The notes under the pieces are model-generated. The model worked only from the letters and a program-made list of their open reading frames with translations. It did no database searches and was not told the origin of the DNA. This document shows positions 11,201-22,263 of a stretch of DNA of 64,000 nucleotides, piece after piece (positions within the stretch are counted from its first letter, which is position 1; each line of letters opens with the position of its first letter). The stretch is from NCBI RefSeq assembly GCF_905475395.1, contig NC_058337.1, forward strand, positions 93,614,368 through 93,678,367. Direction: 5' to 3'. This stretch comes from Chrysoperla carnea (lineage: Eukaryota; Arthropoda; Insecta; Neuroptera; Chrysopidae). The translations under genes were made by a program, and so were the position numbers.

Positions 11201-13517
11201 ATTTAAAAAATTATGATGTGGGTGGCCCGTGTTACAGATAGATATCTGAAAAACGGAGGTTAAACTCGATTATTATTATTAATATTATTTCAATTATTAT
11301 TTTAATTAGTATTATTTAAATCATAGAGATGATAATACCATAAAGCTGTATAGAAGACATAGTCAACGAAATAATTGAACTCTTGACCACAGAGAAAGAG
11401 GCAGAACTGATAGACGTTCTTCCTTCTCTGTCTCGCAGCCTGTCTGTTTTGTATATGCTATTATGGTTATAGCACGTATAAGGGAGACGAAGACAACTAT
11501 ATGCGCTTATCGTATTTGGTCTTTCTCTATTGCCATCAACCGTTTGAGCGGCGACTTTGCAGATCTATGGTATTATCTTTATGATTTAAATTCTTAAAAA
11601 TTGTTTTTATTTATATAAATTTACAGTTCAATTGAGTGAAAATTTACTATCAATGAGCTGGACGGATTTAAAAGGAAATTCAGATTGTGGAGCCCAATAT
11701 AATATTAAGGTATTTTTATTTTATTGTTATTTCAAACTAGCTGATTTTTGCTCGGTTCTTTTGAAAAAACTTTCTGTAGACGTATGAGGCTTTTTTCTTC
11801 GGGTCATATTATCGCAAAAAAAGCAACTAAAATTATTGGTACACATTTTTTTCAACAAAATTTTTCTATTTATTGCAGGTTGATACATTAGTTAAAACAT
11901 ATTTATTATATAGTGATATCGATTCCATACAATCAGTAATATCTTGGGTACAAGAAGAATGTTTATTATTAAAAGGAAAAGCAGATAAATTACATACGTT
12001 TCCAAGCATTTCAAAGTAAGAAAAAATTTTTACTTAAAAGTAATAATGTTTATCACGTTTTAGCGATACTTTTCCGTGACTACTTTTTATTAAAGATGTT
12101 AAAATTAATGATTATCCTTTTTATGCTCATCGGTCGACTATTTAAAAATTGTAATTTTCGAACAAAATAATTTTTTGTTATTCCACTGTGTGCTTATTAG
12201 AATAACAATAAAAATGGATATCCATTAGTTTAAAGTTTCTGGTGCAGTAAAAAATATCCCATTTGTATTGAAAGAAAATGTCACATTTAATTTTTAAAAC
12301 ATCATAATTTCAACTTTTATTATTTCATAATTTCAGATTAAATTTTCCGTTATTGTATCGAGGTCTTTGTGCAGCTTTAGTATCAGTATGTAGAGATAGT
12401 GTTGATAATTCAAGTAATCATTTGACGCTATGGAGAAAAATTGTTTTAGCTTTACAAAGTTTAATGTCAATTGTTAAAATTCAAGATTCTAGATCAAATT
12501 TAGCTGCATTTTTAAGAGTAAATTAATTTTTTGTTGTTTCTTACATGCACTTAACCAGTCTAAAATAATTAATATTTTTTAGCGTTCTTTGGAAATATTA
12601 AAAATGTTTTTATCAAAGGGTATAACAATTTTGGAAATAAAAATGAAATCACAACCAGAAACTGTCGTCGAAATTTTTCGCATAATGCAACAATCAACTA
12701 GATTTTTACACAGTTTATGCTGCCATTCCAAGGTTTATTTTTAATTTTTAATTTGGCTAGCCGTAGAAAAAACACACAATTTTATTTTATAGGTCAAGAG
12801 TGATGGAGGTTTAATGGGTTTCGTACCAGCGGTGAGATCTACACTAGAAGCATTAATTTATCGTGTAAAAGCAGCTTTAATTGCAAATGATTGTTCAGCA
12901 GCATTTTGGATGGGTAATTTACGCAATAAAGATATATATGGCGAAGAAATATTATCCCAGGTAATAAAGTGATATTAATATTGTATTATAATATGTTTGT
13001 CTAAAAATATTTTATGAAACAAGTCTGTTAAGATAATTGGTTAGGCTAATTCAATGTTGATAGTATATATATATATTTTTTGTAATCTTTTCAAGTTTGT
13101 GTTTAATAGTTTTGCAATCAAATTTTAGTACTATTTACTAACAAATTTAAATGAATAATTATATTTAAATCTAAAAAAATATTAATTATTCCAGCTTCAA
13201 GAAATCGTATCCATTTCTATTTAATGGATTTTATCGCTAAATCTTAACTTATTTTTAAAGATGTCTATTTTGTCTTTTTTAGCCACATATAGCCCTGGTG
13301 CTACAGGTTAAAAATAAAACAAAGTTAAATAAATAACAAAATTTTATTAATAGATTCTGAATTATATAAAACAATAATTTTTGTACAGACAACACAAGAC
13401 AGTACTGCAAACACAGATGAAGATGGTGATCAATTACCTGAAGATGATGACGAAAGTGATGCAGAAGTACAATTGGAAGGGGAAGAAAAGATCCACAGTT
13501 CGAGTGAAGTATTTTAA
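80..13517 (+). CDS. FANCD2: FANCD2, Fanconi anemia group D2 protein (partial, 3' 18 exons)
   Basis: Core protein of interstrand-crosslink repair. With FANCI it forms a clamp on DNA that is monoubiquitinated by the FA core complex (FANCL) in the nucleus. Exons read from GT/AG sites with consistent phase: 80-221, 572-678, 1198-1533, 2240-2397, 2925-3031, 3364-3437, 4284-4391, 4452-4713, 9321-9689, 9751-9999, 10537-10696, 10771-10962, 11627-11709, 11879-12015, 12337-12517, 12583-12732, 12793-12960, 13389-13517. About 1,036 residues are visible; human FANCD2 is about 1,450, so the N-terminus is off-window. Recognised by collinear similarity to vertebrate FANCD2: KQL..YKGIIGAV (ubiquitination region, exon at 2240), TITNDFQ, FRLMRLV.RQ.NNL, LNCYFNCINWFREV, FLHSLCCHSK and AFWMGNLRNKDIYGEEI. 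The tail is acidic (EDDDESDAE), as in the family. The 4.6 kb intron 4714-9320 carries a mobile element. The final exon is short and ends TTT TAA. Confidence 0.96.
1534..2239 (+). other. FANCD2 intron with an unidentified open stretch
   Basis: The exons on either side join in phase (GA|C, Asp) straight into the ubiquitination region, so this 0.7 kb is intronic. An open frame at 1775-2011 (RRQDNGQIKSIVFEEFAK...) has no counterpart in FANCD2. I do not recognise it; it could be a decayed repeat remnant or chance. Confidence 0.5.
2703..2791. repeat. Short foldback repeat, relative of the MITE at 43052-43517
   Basis: Two arms of about 38 bp, TAGTTATTGAATTAAAGACC.. and its approximate reverse complement ending ..TTTCAATAACTA, are almost contiguous (CCACGATACTTGAAATAAAA | TTTTATTTCGAGTATCGTGG). 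The same arm sequence, including the flank TATGTCTCAA, occurs at 43052 and 43517. It looks like an internally deleted copy, here in a FANCD2 intron. Confidence 0.7.
5524..5599. repeat. (TA)n microsatellite, left arm
   Basis: About 38 TA units in the left arm of the inverted element. The matching tract in the right arm (8205-8235) is less than half as long, so the tract has changed length since the arms were duplicated. Confidence 0.95.
5706..6493 (-). pseudogene. Inverted duplicate of the 3' half of the element ORF
   Basis: Mirror copy, on the minus strand, of 7281-8098. It begins abruptly at MAEQAITRILIRSSDTDVLVLL because the inversion breakpoint (6498/7276) cuts the frame upstream. It keeps SSDTDVLVLL, GFHAFTGC and the NIPPTLTALQKHALRVV block. 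A 30 bp in-frame deletion removes YLDHCGCKK from the CXC-like cluster, and one residue differs in the AGHLWGNAL/AGHLRGNAL pair. It has no promoter-proximal coding half, so it cannot encode the full protein. Confidence 0.75.
6528..8098 (+). pseudogene. Broken element ORF: PIN/XPG-like nuclease region plus Tesmin/TSO1-like CXC C-terminus
   Basis: Three blocks in different frames make up one broken reading frame. Block 1 (6528-6797, LDTFFQYENQRCPPSLS..GQLR.GVKADLAEKLES) ends in a stop. Block 2 (about 6800-7240, FDGIIFDGAALVQMIRP.., VDLVWDLYLPNSLK..ERGAGIRRQV) has a stop after SNWSEF. Block 3 (from about 7237) reads AEEADGRIVLHA, then SSDTDVLVLLISY, RGFHAFTGC, and finally, in another frame from 7703, NIPPTLTALQKHALRVVYQAG, SWGWKTFNDSWVPQW and the cysteine cluster HCGCKKGCETMRCTCRRVNL. 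EEAD..I and SDTDVLVL resemble the acidic motifs of PIN/XPG-type nucleases; the Cys cluster resembles a CXC domain. This protein type occurs as multicopy genes in animal genomes; I infer it is the element's own gene. Not functional as it stands. Confidence 0.75.
10440..10467. repeat. Perfect 11-bp hairpin in a FANCD2 intron
   Basis: CTACAGTATTC and its reverse complement are separated by 6 bp, in intron 10000-10536. No function is assigned; the flank repeats TTCGGAAT motifs, suggesting a decayed element. Confidence 0.5.
10994..11236 (+). mobile_element. tRNA-derived SINE, copy 1
   Basis: Shares its whole length with 56799-57050: a B-box-like CGTTTGAATCC at 11045-11055 followed by AGGCAGTGGCAGTGTGA, a middle block (TTCGTCGCTTGGATAAG), GATGTAGTTT, an A-rich AATAAATA stretch and a terminal TTATGATGTGGGTGG that is complementary to an internal CATCATAA block. 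The tRNA-like head and dispersed copies are what a SINE shows. It sits in FANCD2 intron 10963-11626, in the sense orientation. Confidence 0.72.
11314..11592. mobile_element. MITE with about 25-bp terminal inverted repeats
   Basis: The left end reads ATTTAAATCATAGAGATGAT and on to ATACCATA; the right end is its reverse complement (TATGGTATTATCTTTATGAT...), differing by a 3 bp insertion and a few bases. The roughly 280 bp element has no coding capacity. It lies in the same FANCD2 intron as the SINE, directly downstream of it. Confidence 0.7.
13343..13348 (-). promoter_or_regulatory. Candidate poly(A) signal for METTL13
   Basis: On the minus strand this reads AATAAA, about 250 bp past the METTL13 stop and inside the last FANCD2 intron (12961-13388). 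No AATAAA occurs closer on this strand. If it is used, the METTL13 3' UTR would be antisense to the last FANCD2 exon. Confidence 0.35.
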
Positions 13518-13575
13518 TAATTTATGTATTTAGTTTTATAATTGCAAAATTTAAAAAAAAATATATATGTTTTCT

Positions 13576-13581
13576 AATAAA
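13576..13581 (+). promoter_or_regulatory. Poly(A) signal for FANCD2
   Basis: AATAAA lies 59 bp after the FANCD2 stop. Cleavage 10-30 bp downstream would fall at or beyond the METTL13 stop codon at 13599-13601, so the two mature 3' ends probably overlap. The hexamer is seen; its use is inferred. Confidence 0.6.
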
Positions 13582-13598
13582 TCACGGAATATTAATAA

Positions 13599-16500
13599 TT
13601 AAGATATCTTTATCATTTTCTCTTTAAAATGTTTTGCATCCACAGCATCCTCATGGAATAAACCTGGCTTTTTTGCTGAAATATTCAAATTTAATGCAGC
13701 TTTTTCAAAATATGTTTCCCATTCATTCCAATGTCCATTTACACAATATAAAATTTCATTCTGATCTTGTTCTAATGAGTATGATACAACCAAGGGGAAT
13801 ATTCGTTTCAATTTTCTCAGAACATCATCACGAATTGTTGTATCTCGACAAACCATATTTATTACGAATATTCCTAGAAATAATAAAGTTTCATTACGCC
13901 TTTTCAAGTGGCTCAGTATATCAAACTTATATTGCCATTACATTGTCTTTTTTAAACAAGAATCTACTATTTTTATAAACGTACAGAACAGTACAAAAAA
14001 TACGTATTTTGAGCTTAAAAGACTTATTCTAAGGAAAAATTGTTGATGAATTACTCTCAGTAATACTTACCTCTTTTAGTCAAACATTCCTTAACATGAG
14101 TTAAAAACTTTTCTTCAACAAATGCTTTTGGAGGACAGCTCATACCAAGAGATGCATCGTCAGTATTAATATCAAATAAAATACTATCGTATTTATTATC
14201 TGTAACACAAATTTCAAAAGATTACGTTTCATCTTTCATAAATTCTAGCTATATAGATACTTTGGCACCAAAATTCATAACTCAAAAACATTTTGAGAGA
14301 TTTGACTAACGTTTTATTGTCGTGCATATTGTTAGAGACCAAAATGCCGTTTCAAGTTTTAACAAATAATCCTTAATCGTTACAGTTACGATATCGAAGC
14401 AAACTGAGTGCTGCTCAGACAGTAAGGTAGATAGACACTTAGATAATATGGAAAACCTAGAATCGAAAACGATACGCATAAGGTATATGTACTTATATGT
14501 TTACTGATCGTTTTTGCTGCTAGGTTTCATCATAGAATTCGTATAGCTCCCATGCAGAATCGATAAAATTGTGACAAAATATGTTTTTTTCGGAAAATTT
14601 CCTCTCATTTTAGTCAAATGACTTATTTTTCAACCTCCTCCGAAACAGAAGCAATGGAGTACTCTGATCTATCACCATTCTACATTATAAATTAAGAAAA
14701 CGACGACAAAACTTTAATCCAAATTAAATTGAAATAACAGGATTCAGATTGACTGCAAAAGTTAAAAATGCGTGTATTATCCTAGAACATGATGTAGGGT
14801 ACTTATAAGAATAAATTGTCAAACCTTTTGTACATTCTTTTTCTATGAACTTTATACCATCGGCAATTTCCACTTTTAATTTTTTATCTTCAGTTAAATT
14901 AAACCAATTTTTAGCTATTTCATACATTTCTGGATCAATATCAACAGCTTTTATGAAAATACTCTTTTGTGATCTTTGTAAGAATGAACATAGTCCACCC
15001 CCACCTAACCCAACAATTAAAACTGTTGCATCTTTGTTTAAAAATTTAGCCAACTCCACACCAATTGACATAAACTTATGATGATCACATCCTAAATATC
15101 CAAAATCTACGACCAACTTTTCGGTACCATGTTCATACACTAAAAAATTCAAATTATTTAATAAATTAATTTTTCCTAATGTAGGTTTTTCAACCCCAAT
15201 TATTGAATTGTTAATCCTTTTAATACTTATTAGATTGATTTTGAAAACATTTTGGATTCATAAAGATCCATAAATAAGGTGCGATTCACGCGTTAGGATG
15301 CATGCGGATGACAGAATGTTTCCCAACGAACAATGGTAAAAAAACATTAGTAATATATAACTTAAAGAGTTTATATACATAGAGAACGTCAGGACCCAAA
15401 ACTTGTAATAGGCAAAGCGAGAGATAAGACTGCCAGTGTGTTCCCATATGTCCTTGTCCATTACATACAAAAAATAATACAAATATAATAGCAGACACAA
15501 AATCTCTATGCATCATATGATTATGACAAGGACACAGGGGAACTCACTGGCAGTATTCTCTCTCGTTCATCATATGGCATTCACTTACAGGCTAGCAGAT
15601 CCCTCGCGTTCTCTATATGTATTATTTCTATGGTATTACCAAACTCGAACATATTAAAGTCCGCCAATTCCAAGGAATGTCGGGTTTGTACAAATGCTTC
15701 GAATTAAAAAAAATTTTTTGTTCGAAATTCAATTCATCCAAAAGGGAAAAGATACATTTTTTACCTAAACTTTATCTTTTCGTAGTGTACACCCTGCCCT
15801 GTCCTGCCTTTCGAACCAAACTCAGTGATATGAGTTGAAGACAGCGCATGTTTCAGCTTATGTTGATTAATAAGTGTCTCAAAACAACCTTCGCCAATAG
15901 TTGTTTTGAAAATGGAGTATGGTGCAGCATTACCCTCATACGGTTATATAACTTCTTCGTTCTTAATTTGTTTTAAATGTAAACGTACAAATAAACACTA
16001 ATTTCACTAAGATCGCTCTGTTCGTCTGACCCTGAATAGGAATCGCACCTTAAGATGGAAAAACATTAAATAATAGAAGCACACCTTTTTTCAATTTAGC
16101 TTCTGATTGTACCAATGATTGATTACTTAAAAATACAAGTACTCTGTAAATTCCTTCATCTTTGTATACATCTTCAATAACAAATGCACCTGACATTTCA
16201 CTTTTTCCTTCATAACGAACTTCACGCCGTCCAACATCAACGCCTAACGACAAATACGGTATTTTTGTATCATTATTTTGTGTGGTTTTAATGTTAGTAA
16301 TAGGCGCTAATGTTTTTATACTCTCATTCAATTCCCTTTTAACATCATCTAATGTCCCATACCTTTGCCCTCGATGCATTGTAACAATTGCAAGGCGGTC
16401 AAACCCCGCCGATTCCAGTAAATGTCGCCGACCCTTTGCTGTTGAAAATAACCATTCTGTTTCCCTAAAATAAAATCAATAAAATGATTAAAAATTATTG

Positions 16501-19500
16501 ATTTTTAATAGGCATTTTGTTAGCGACAAAAATGTTAAAGAATTGAACGATATCTATTTAGGTGTAATTTGTGGTATGGCAAAAAGACAAATTTTCTTTG
16601 AAATATTAACAAAATATGAAACATCCCTAGTACAAAATCCGAATAGATTTTCGATTTATTCCATTCGGAAATTTTTCAAAATTAATTGAGAAAAATTATA
16701 TTAGGTTTTATTGAAATCCATTCAAGGAATGAATAGATTTAAATCGGAGAAAAAAATTCTCCCGAAGTTTTTTTTCAATTCAAATTTTTGAATGAATTTT
16801 TCCGATTTTTGATTCATTCTTTATTAGTTTTGAGCCTTAATAAACTTGATTTAATATTCAAACCTGCTCAGAATATTGAGCCATAAATAATAACTGATGG
16901 TTCATTTGGTTCGAGAAAGATTGTCGCGATAACTATGAGCTGGATAAAAAACAGGGGGGTTTTTACTAGGCTAGTTTAATTGGATTGGTTATAAACCAAG
17001 TATATTATAATTTTTTCTAATTCTGTAGGGTTCTGATATAAATATGGAAGCGCTGGGAAAAGTAAAAGACATCAATTTATAATTAGTAATTTTAAAATAC
17101 ATTACTTCCCTGCGCTTCTACAATAAAAATATAATTTGCTTGATGCAAAAAGTTTAGCGTTAGAGAATTTTTCAATTATGCAAAATTTTCACTAGTTAAA
17201 AATTATATTAGTTTAATGTTTAAATTTACAAGGGTTTACTGATAAATAATGAAAAGCCAGGTTTATCAGTTATTTTGAACTTCAACGGCATAAGTTATAA
17301 AAGCATTTAATGTATTTTAATTAGTCACTAATAATTGAAAATTAATATGGTAGGGAAAAAAATTGGAAGAACATTAATAAACGTTTGTTGATTTTTTTAA
17401 ATTTAAATTTTTGTTATGCAATTTTGCAACAAATAGAATAAAAATGATAGCTACCCATCATTATGAAAAGAGAATCACAGATTGAAATAAATATTTACAA
17501 AAAAAATTATTTTTAGTAAAAACTTATGAATCCGTTCTGCACTGGTGAATATCACTAGCGTTACCGTTTGTGCATTTATCATGTTATATACTCAGGTATA
17601 AATAGCCGTGGACCAAAACAACATATCACCCACATATGTAAAATGTGTTGTAAACAAACCTATTAAATTTTTACATGTGTTTTATATGCTAACGTCTTTT
17701 ACTATCACTTTTCATTTCATTAAGTTTTCTTTATTTAACGGTCGCTAATTTAATATTTCTCCATTGTGATTGTTATATATTTTTTATACTTCCATATTAT
17801 TAGTAGGTGTGATGTCTGTTACATAATGAATTCTCTACTTGGTGCTAAGAACAGTTGCGCTTAATGTTCGGATGAAAAAATATCCACTAGAAAATTTTAA
17901 CTTAGCAAAATAATCCGAGATAAAATGACTTTAATAACGGGACTGTGTAGCTAAGATAATGCGTTCAAGTATCTTCTGCGCAATCTCTGGCTACGTTCAA
18001 ATACGATAGCTCTCTTTGCGCAAATAAGAATACGCTTGTGAATTGAAATTCATAAAGGTATCTATTCATCTCTTTACGTAAAATATATTCTAATACTCGA
18101 AAGTATTTCTAGAAGTAGCAGCCCTAGTTTTATCTTTCCCAAAATTTCTCGTCCAACATTCTTTGCTTTTGAATAAAAATTAGATTTGCCATGGAAATGG
18201 TATTTAATTTCCTTCTGCTTATACTTTTAATACATGAACAAACGGCAGTTAGATCTTTTTTAGCATTCGATCATTCGTAACATTTTGAGTGATTTCGGCA
18301 GTTTATATACTTAAGCTTGATTTGGCTTGTACCTAATTATAATATTTGTTTCTAAACCGATTAGTTCTATGCTGTCGTTTCCCCATCATGTCAAAATACT
18401 TTCTTTTGAGTGAGAATATTTTTATATAAAAGAACGCCTACAATGGTTTATCATTGTTAGCCCTAGGTCTTTCCTTTTGTTTCTTTGTATACCTTTATCG
18501 TTACTTAGCTTAAGATATTGTAATGCTAACTTCGAATCTAATTTTTTGATAATATTCATTATCAGGTTGATCATTTTTAGGAATATTGGAGATCTTCTAT
18601 AGCTTTTGTTTGTTTGTTTTGTTTTACACCTGTTTGGACCTGCAAAATAGTGACGCACTGACGCGTAAATCAATGTTATATTTGTGGCACTTTTCCAATA
18701 CTTGTATAGCAATAAATATTATATCCGAAGTGCCTTTTGTAAAAGCTATCCGAGAGTGACATTTTTTTGTAGTTTGCTAGGACACAGTTATTTAAAGTGA
18801 CCAATGAATTAATATTTCCGAACATTTTCGATTGAAATGTAAAAATTTTCGACACTGAAGACTTTTTATAATGTGGTTAATTTTTTTTTTCTTGTTAATT
18901 TTATCATAAAATATTTTGATGTAATAATTTTTGGAATTTGAAAAAAATATGATATGATGTCAAAATGTAAATTTTGATTAATTTTTTGTTGAATCAATCG
19001 TAATTAATCCTCATTTTATAGGTATTAACTAGTATTTATAGTTACAAACATTGTTCTTAACACAATCAATTAAATTAGTTCATGCATTTAATTAAATTTA
19101 AATTACGTATTTGGTCATTATCGCAAAAAATATTATAATTAGAAATGTGGCATAATTGGAATTTTGAAAAGGTTTCAAGTTTAAAAATAATGTTTGTAAC
19201 GATGAAGTTTTTCTGGAATATTTTCAAGCATAATAATAATTTAATATCTGCAGCAGTATTTCATTTAAGAAGAAAATATTTTTAAATTGTTTATTAAAAG
19301 TTTGTTATAAATTCAATTAAAATTTCTTTGGAGAGGCAACATTAGGTCAAGATTTGTTATCAACATACAGGATTTACATAACAATCGCATACCGTAGCTA
19401 CTAAGAACAATTTTGAAGCGACCGAATCTCGTAGGCTCCTTAGGATTTTTAATATTTGAAACTTGAAATATAAAATCCAATTTTTCGATTTTTGTGTTTT

Positions 19501-22263
19501 TCCGATTATTTATCTGCCGTGAATTCCAAAAAAAAGTCATAATCAACATAACATGTAAAAAGAATGAAGTGCAATTTAAAGAAAACAAAACGATTTATAA
19601 ATCCTTCCGAGACTTGCAAACTGTCTGCACTTTTTATACGTATGGTGTATTGGCTGTTAACCAGTACAACAGATAAAGAAATTCGCTAAAATACAAAAAT
19701 CGAAATCGAAAAATAAGTCCTTACTCTGTTGGATTGGATCATTGGTTTGCAATTTGGATTACAAACTTAATTAGTTATCGTTAGAAAATTATTTCATAAA
19801 AGTTATTTGCTCCGAAATTAATATTCAATATAATAGTAAATATTTTAGCTTGACCCATGCAAATATTATACAATGTACTTCTTAACAAACGAAAAACACT
19901 AACAAATTGATCAAAATCGACAAATTTGGGGATAAGCTTTTTGGACATGAAACGCTCGGTATGACTTACAGAAGTTTTCAAATACATATACAAAAGGAGG
20001 GCATATTAAAAAAAAAAATTCTTTTCCCACAAGAGACGATTGGTAAATATGGTACAAATTAAACTAATGTGTCAAAAACACCTACCTCCCTTGTGGCACT
20101 ATAAACGCAGCATACTTTCCATTCTTCTTTTTGTGTGGTTGATCCAAAACATATAAAGTATACCGCGCAGTCGGAGTATCAACATTCACATCAAATAAAT
20201 CCAACGTCACTTCATCTGATTCACTCAAATTTGTTTTTCCTAATCCAGAACATATTAATGAAGTCTCTTGTATCGAACGAATTTCCCTATAAATAGTTTC
20301 ATCACTAACACGTTCAACTTTTGTTCCATTAAAACAACTTTCCACAATCGGTGTCGGTAATGGATTCATTTTAGTACAAACAACCATAAAAACGGGTAAC
20401 GATGTCTGACCACGACGGGCTGTTGAAACTTCTGGATCAAAACAACGTATTACACGAAACATCCAACCACTTTGTTTGAAATACGGTAGAATATGTTTGA
20501 TAATATGTTCTTGAAGTAGTGAGATACAAATGTATCTGCCACCGATCCGTAGTACCCGTTTAATTTCATCAAGCATACCGTTTACTTTTTCTAATGTTTC
20601 TTTGGAATTATCCGGCATTAATGCATCTAAAGTGCCTTTATCTAATACCACAGAGAATTGATTATCTTGAAATGACATTTTTGTTGCATCCATTTGTATA
20701 AATTTCATTTCGTCGCGATCTTTATTGATTTTTGTCATTTGTTTGATTGCAACCTGTGAGACATCGATGTTTGTTATACGTGGAATACCTACATCGTATA
20801 AATCGGCACTTAGTTTTGAGTTACCACAACCGATTACTAAGATTTCATCTTTGGGTCGAATATATTTATGTAAATGTTCATACAGTTCGGTATATTCACC
20901 ATACCTGTAAATTAAAAAAAAAAAGTATTTATGTAGAAAAAGAATGTACCGAAAAATGGTAAAGTGTAAGAGAATTGAAAATTATACACTCGCACCAGGA
21001 CTCGAATTCGGATCTCTTGGATACATGCCAAACACCTTATCCAATTGAGCTATACGAGCTCTAAACACAGAGTGTAATTCTTTCAACTGGTCGAATTTTT
21101 AGTTTCGTTTGTTTGTCAACAATTAACTTTAATATTATTTATGTTTCTTGTTTACTAGTTTGCATACAATTTTTAAACATCAAAGTCTTTATGATTATAA
21201 TTGATGTTTGCGCCATTGTATCAAATTATTTCCTTTTAAAAAAAAAGAAGTCTTTACTTTTTACTGTAGGCAATCATTTATACAGTTTATTTATTTTAAA
21301 AATATCTACCCTTAATAACTTTTGATCTGATGTGATTACTGCTTTGAGTGAAAACACGTCGATTTAGATATCGAGGGGAAAGTGGTACCCAGAGAATTTT
21401 AGACCCCAAAATTTTTCCTAATATTAATCTCTCGATTAATATAAAGGAATATTTTGCAATAAGCAAAGTTGGAAACTAAGCTGAACTAAAATTTACCCTC
21501 TATTTTTTCCCTAAATTAGTTATATATTATTATTACGTTTAAAAATTCCAAAATAGAAAATTTGAAATAAATTGCAAAATTTCAGAATTTGAACGTTAAT
21601 ATTTTATCTTAAAACTAAAATTGATTTTCTAAAAATTAGCTCTATTTGTATTTAGAATGAACGTTTGAATGCAAAAAACCTTCATTTTAACATCAAACTA
21701 TTGAATAAAGGTATCATTGTTGGCGGAATTTAGTATATAATGTAAAAAAATGTTAGATACTTCATTTTCATATCAATCAAATTGTTTCTAAATTTTATTT
21801 AAATTACAAGTATTATATTTCGGTTTAATCAGGGAAATTCTTAAATACATTTAAATACAATCAGAGAGCGGCTGCTTAGATCGATTGATTGTTTGAGACC
21901 CACCACTTGCTAGTGTAGTATCTTGAATTTAATTTAACTTCTAACAGTTTTAATATTTAAATTATACATCAGCTTAAAGAATCCCATGCTTTTGTATCTG
22001 GGAGAGGACAAGATTACTAAAACTATATTCAATTTTCTCTACTCGATATTCCATACTCGATCTTTACCTATCTAACAGCTTATATCTTTTAACACTTTTT
22101 AATTCAAATTCTGTTTAAATATGATTATTATTATTATTATTTGAGGAGCCTTATTATTCAGTTCAACTTACCATTCGAAAGCTTTTGTACCACGTTTATT
22201 GAAAAAGGAATCCCAAAATGCAGATTTTTTAAAATCATCTCGTGTTTTAGGTAATAAGTCCAT
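13599..22263 (-). CDS. METTL13: METTL13 (eEF1A lysine and N-terminal methyltransferase), complete
   Basis: Dual SAM-dependent methyltransferase. In human METTL13 the N-terminal domain methylates eEF1A Lys55 and the C-terminal domain trimethylates the eEF1A N-terminus. Six exons on the minus strand, with matching phases: 22263-22172, 20904-20086, 16464-16085, 15175-14825, 14199-14071, 13873-13599. They give about 681 residues, against about 699 in human. The ATG at 22261-22263 starts [18 protein letters not shown], equivalent to the human start. Exon 2 holds SAM motif I (LVIGCGNS), then [22 protein letters not shown] and the IVPQGR segment that runs across the splice into RETEWLF. Exon 3 has [33 protein letters not shown] and [12 protein letters not shown]. 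Exon 4 holds the second fold ([34 protein letters not shown]). Exons 5-6 have [11 protein letters not shown] and [11 protein letters not shown]. No frame breaks were seen. Confidence 0.97.
15275..16052. mobile_element. TA-flanked TIR element in METTL13 intron 3
   Basis: The ends read TA|AGGTGCGATTC and GAATCGCACCT|TA: 11-bp perfect TIRs inside a TA duplication, the target preference of Tc1/mariner-type elements. Internally it folds into a second hairpin: 15371-15463 (ACATAGAGAACG...ACTGCCAGTGTGTTCCC...TGTCCTTGTC) is an imperfect inverted copy of about 15526-15625. I see no transposase, so it is non-autonomous. Confidence 0.75.
16465..20085. other. METTL13 intron 2, no gene seen
   Basis: 3.6 kb of AT-rich intron. 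Open frames at 18422-18712 and 19313-19588 (minus) show no recognisable domain, and their composition looks like chance. A hairpin at 17046-17119 pairs GGAAGCGCTGGGAAAAGTAA with ATTACTTCCCTGCGCTTCT. Confidence 0.6.
20988..21059 (-). tRNA. tRNA-like sequence, probable pseudogene or SINE head
   Basis: 72 nt on the minus strand in METTL13 intron 1. A seven-pair acceptor stem forms with G-U pairs (GCTCGTA/TGCGAGT). The A box TAGCTCAATTGG fits the consensus exactly, and the B box AATTCGAGTCC is near consensus. An anticodon-type stem TTTGG/CCAAG encloses CATGTAT (TGT in anticodon position). Against a working tRNA: position 33 is A rather than T, and the D and T stems pair poorly. Most likely tRNA-derived. 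Confidence 0.5.

Noticed and set aside
18422-18712. 96-codon minus-strand open frame in METTL13 intron 2
   Set aside because: No recognisable motif, Ile/Lys/Asn-rich composition as expected by chance, and inside an intron of a well-supported gene.
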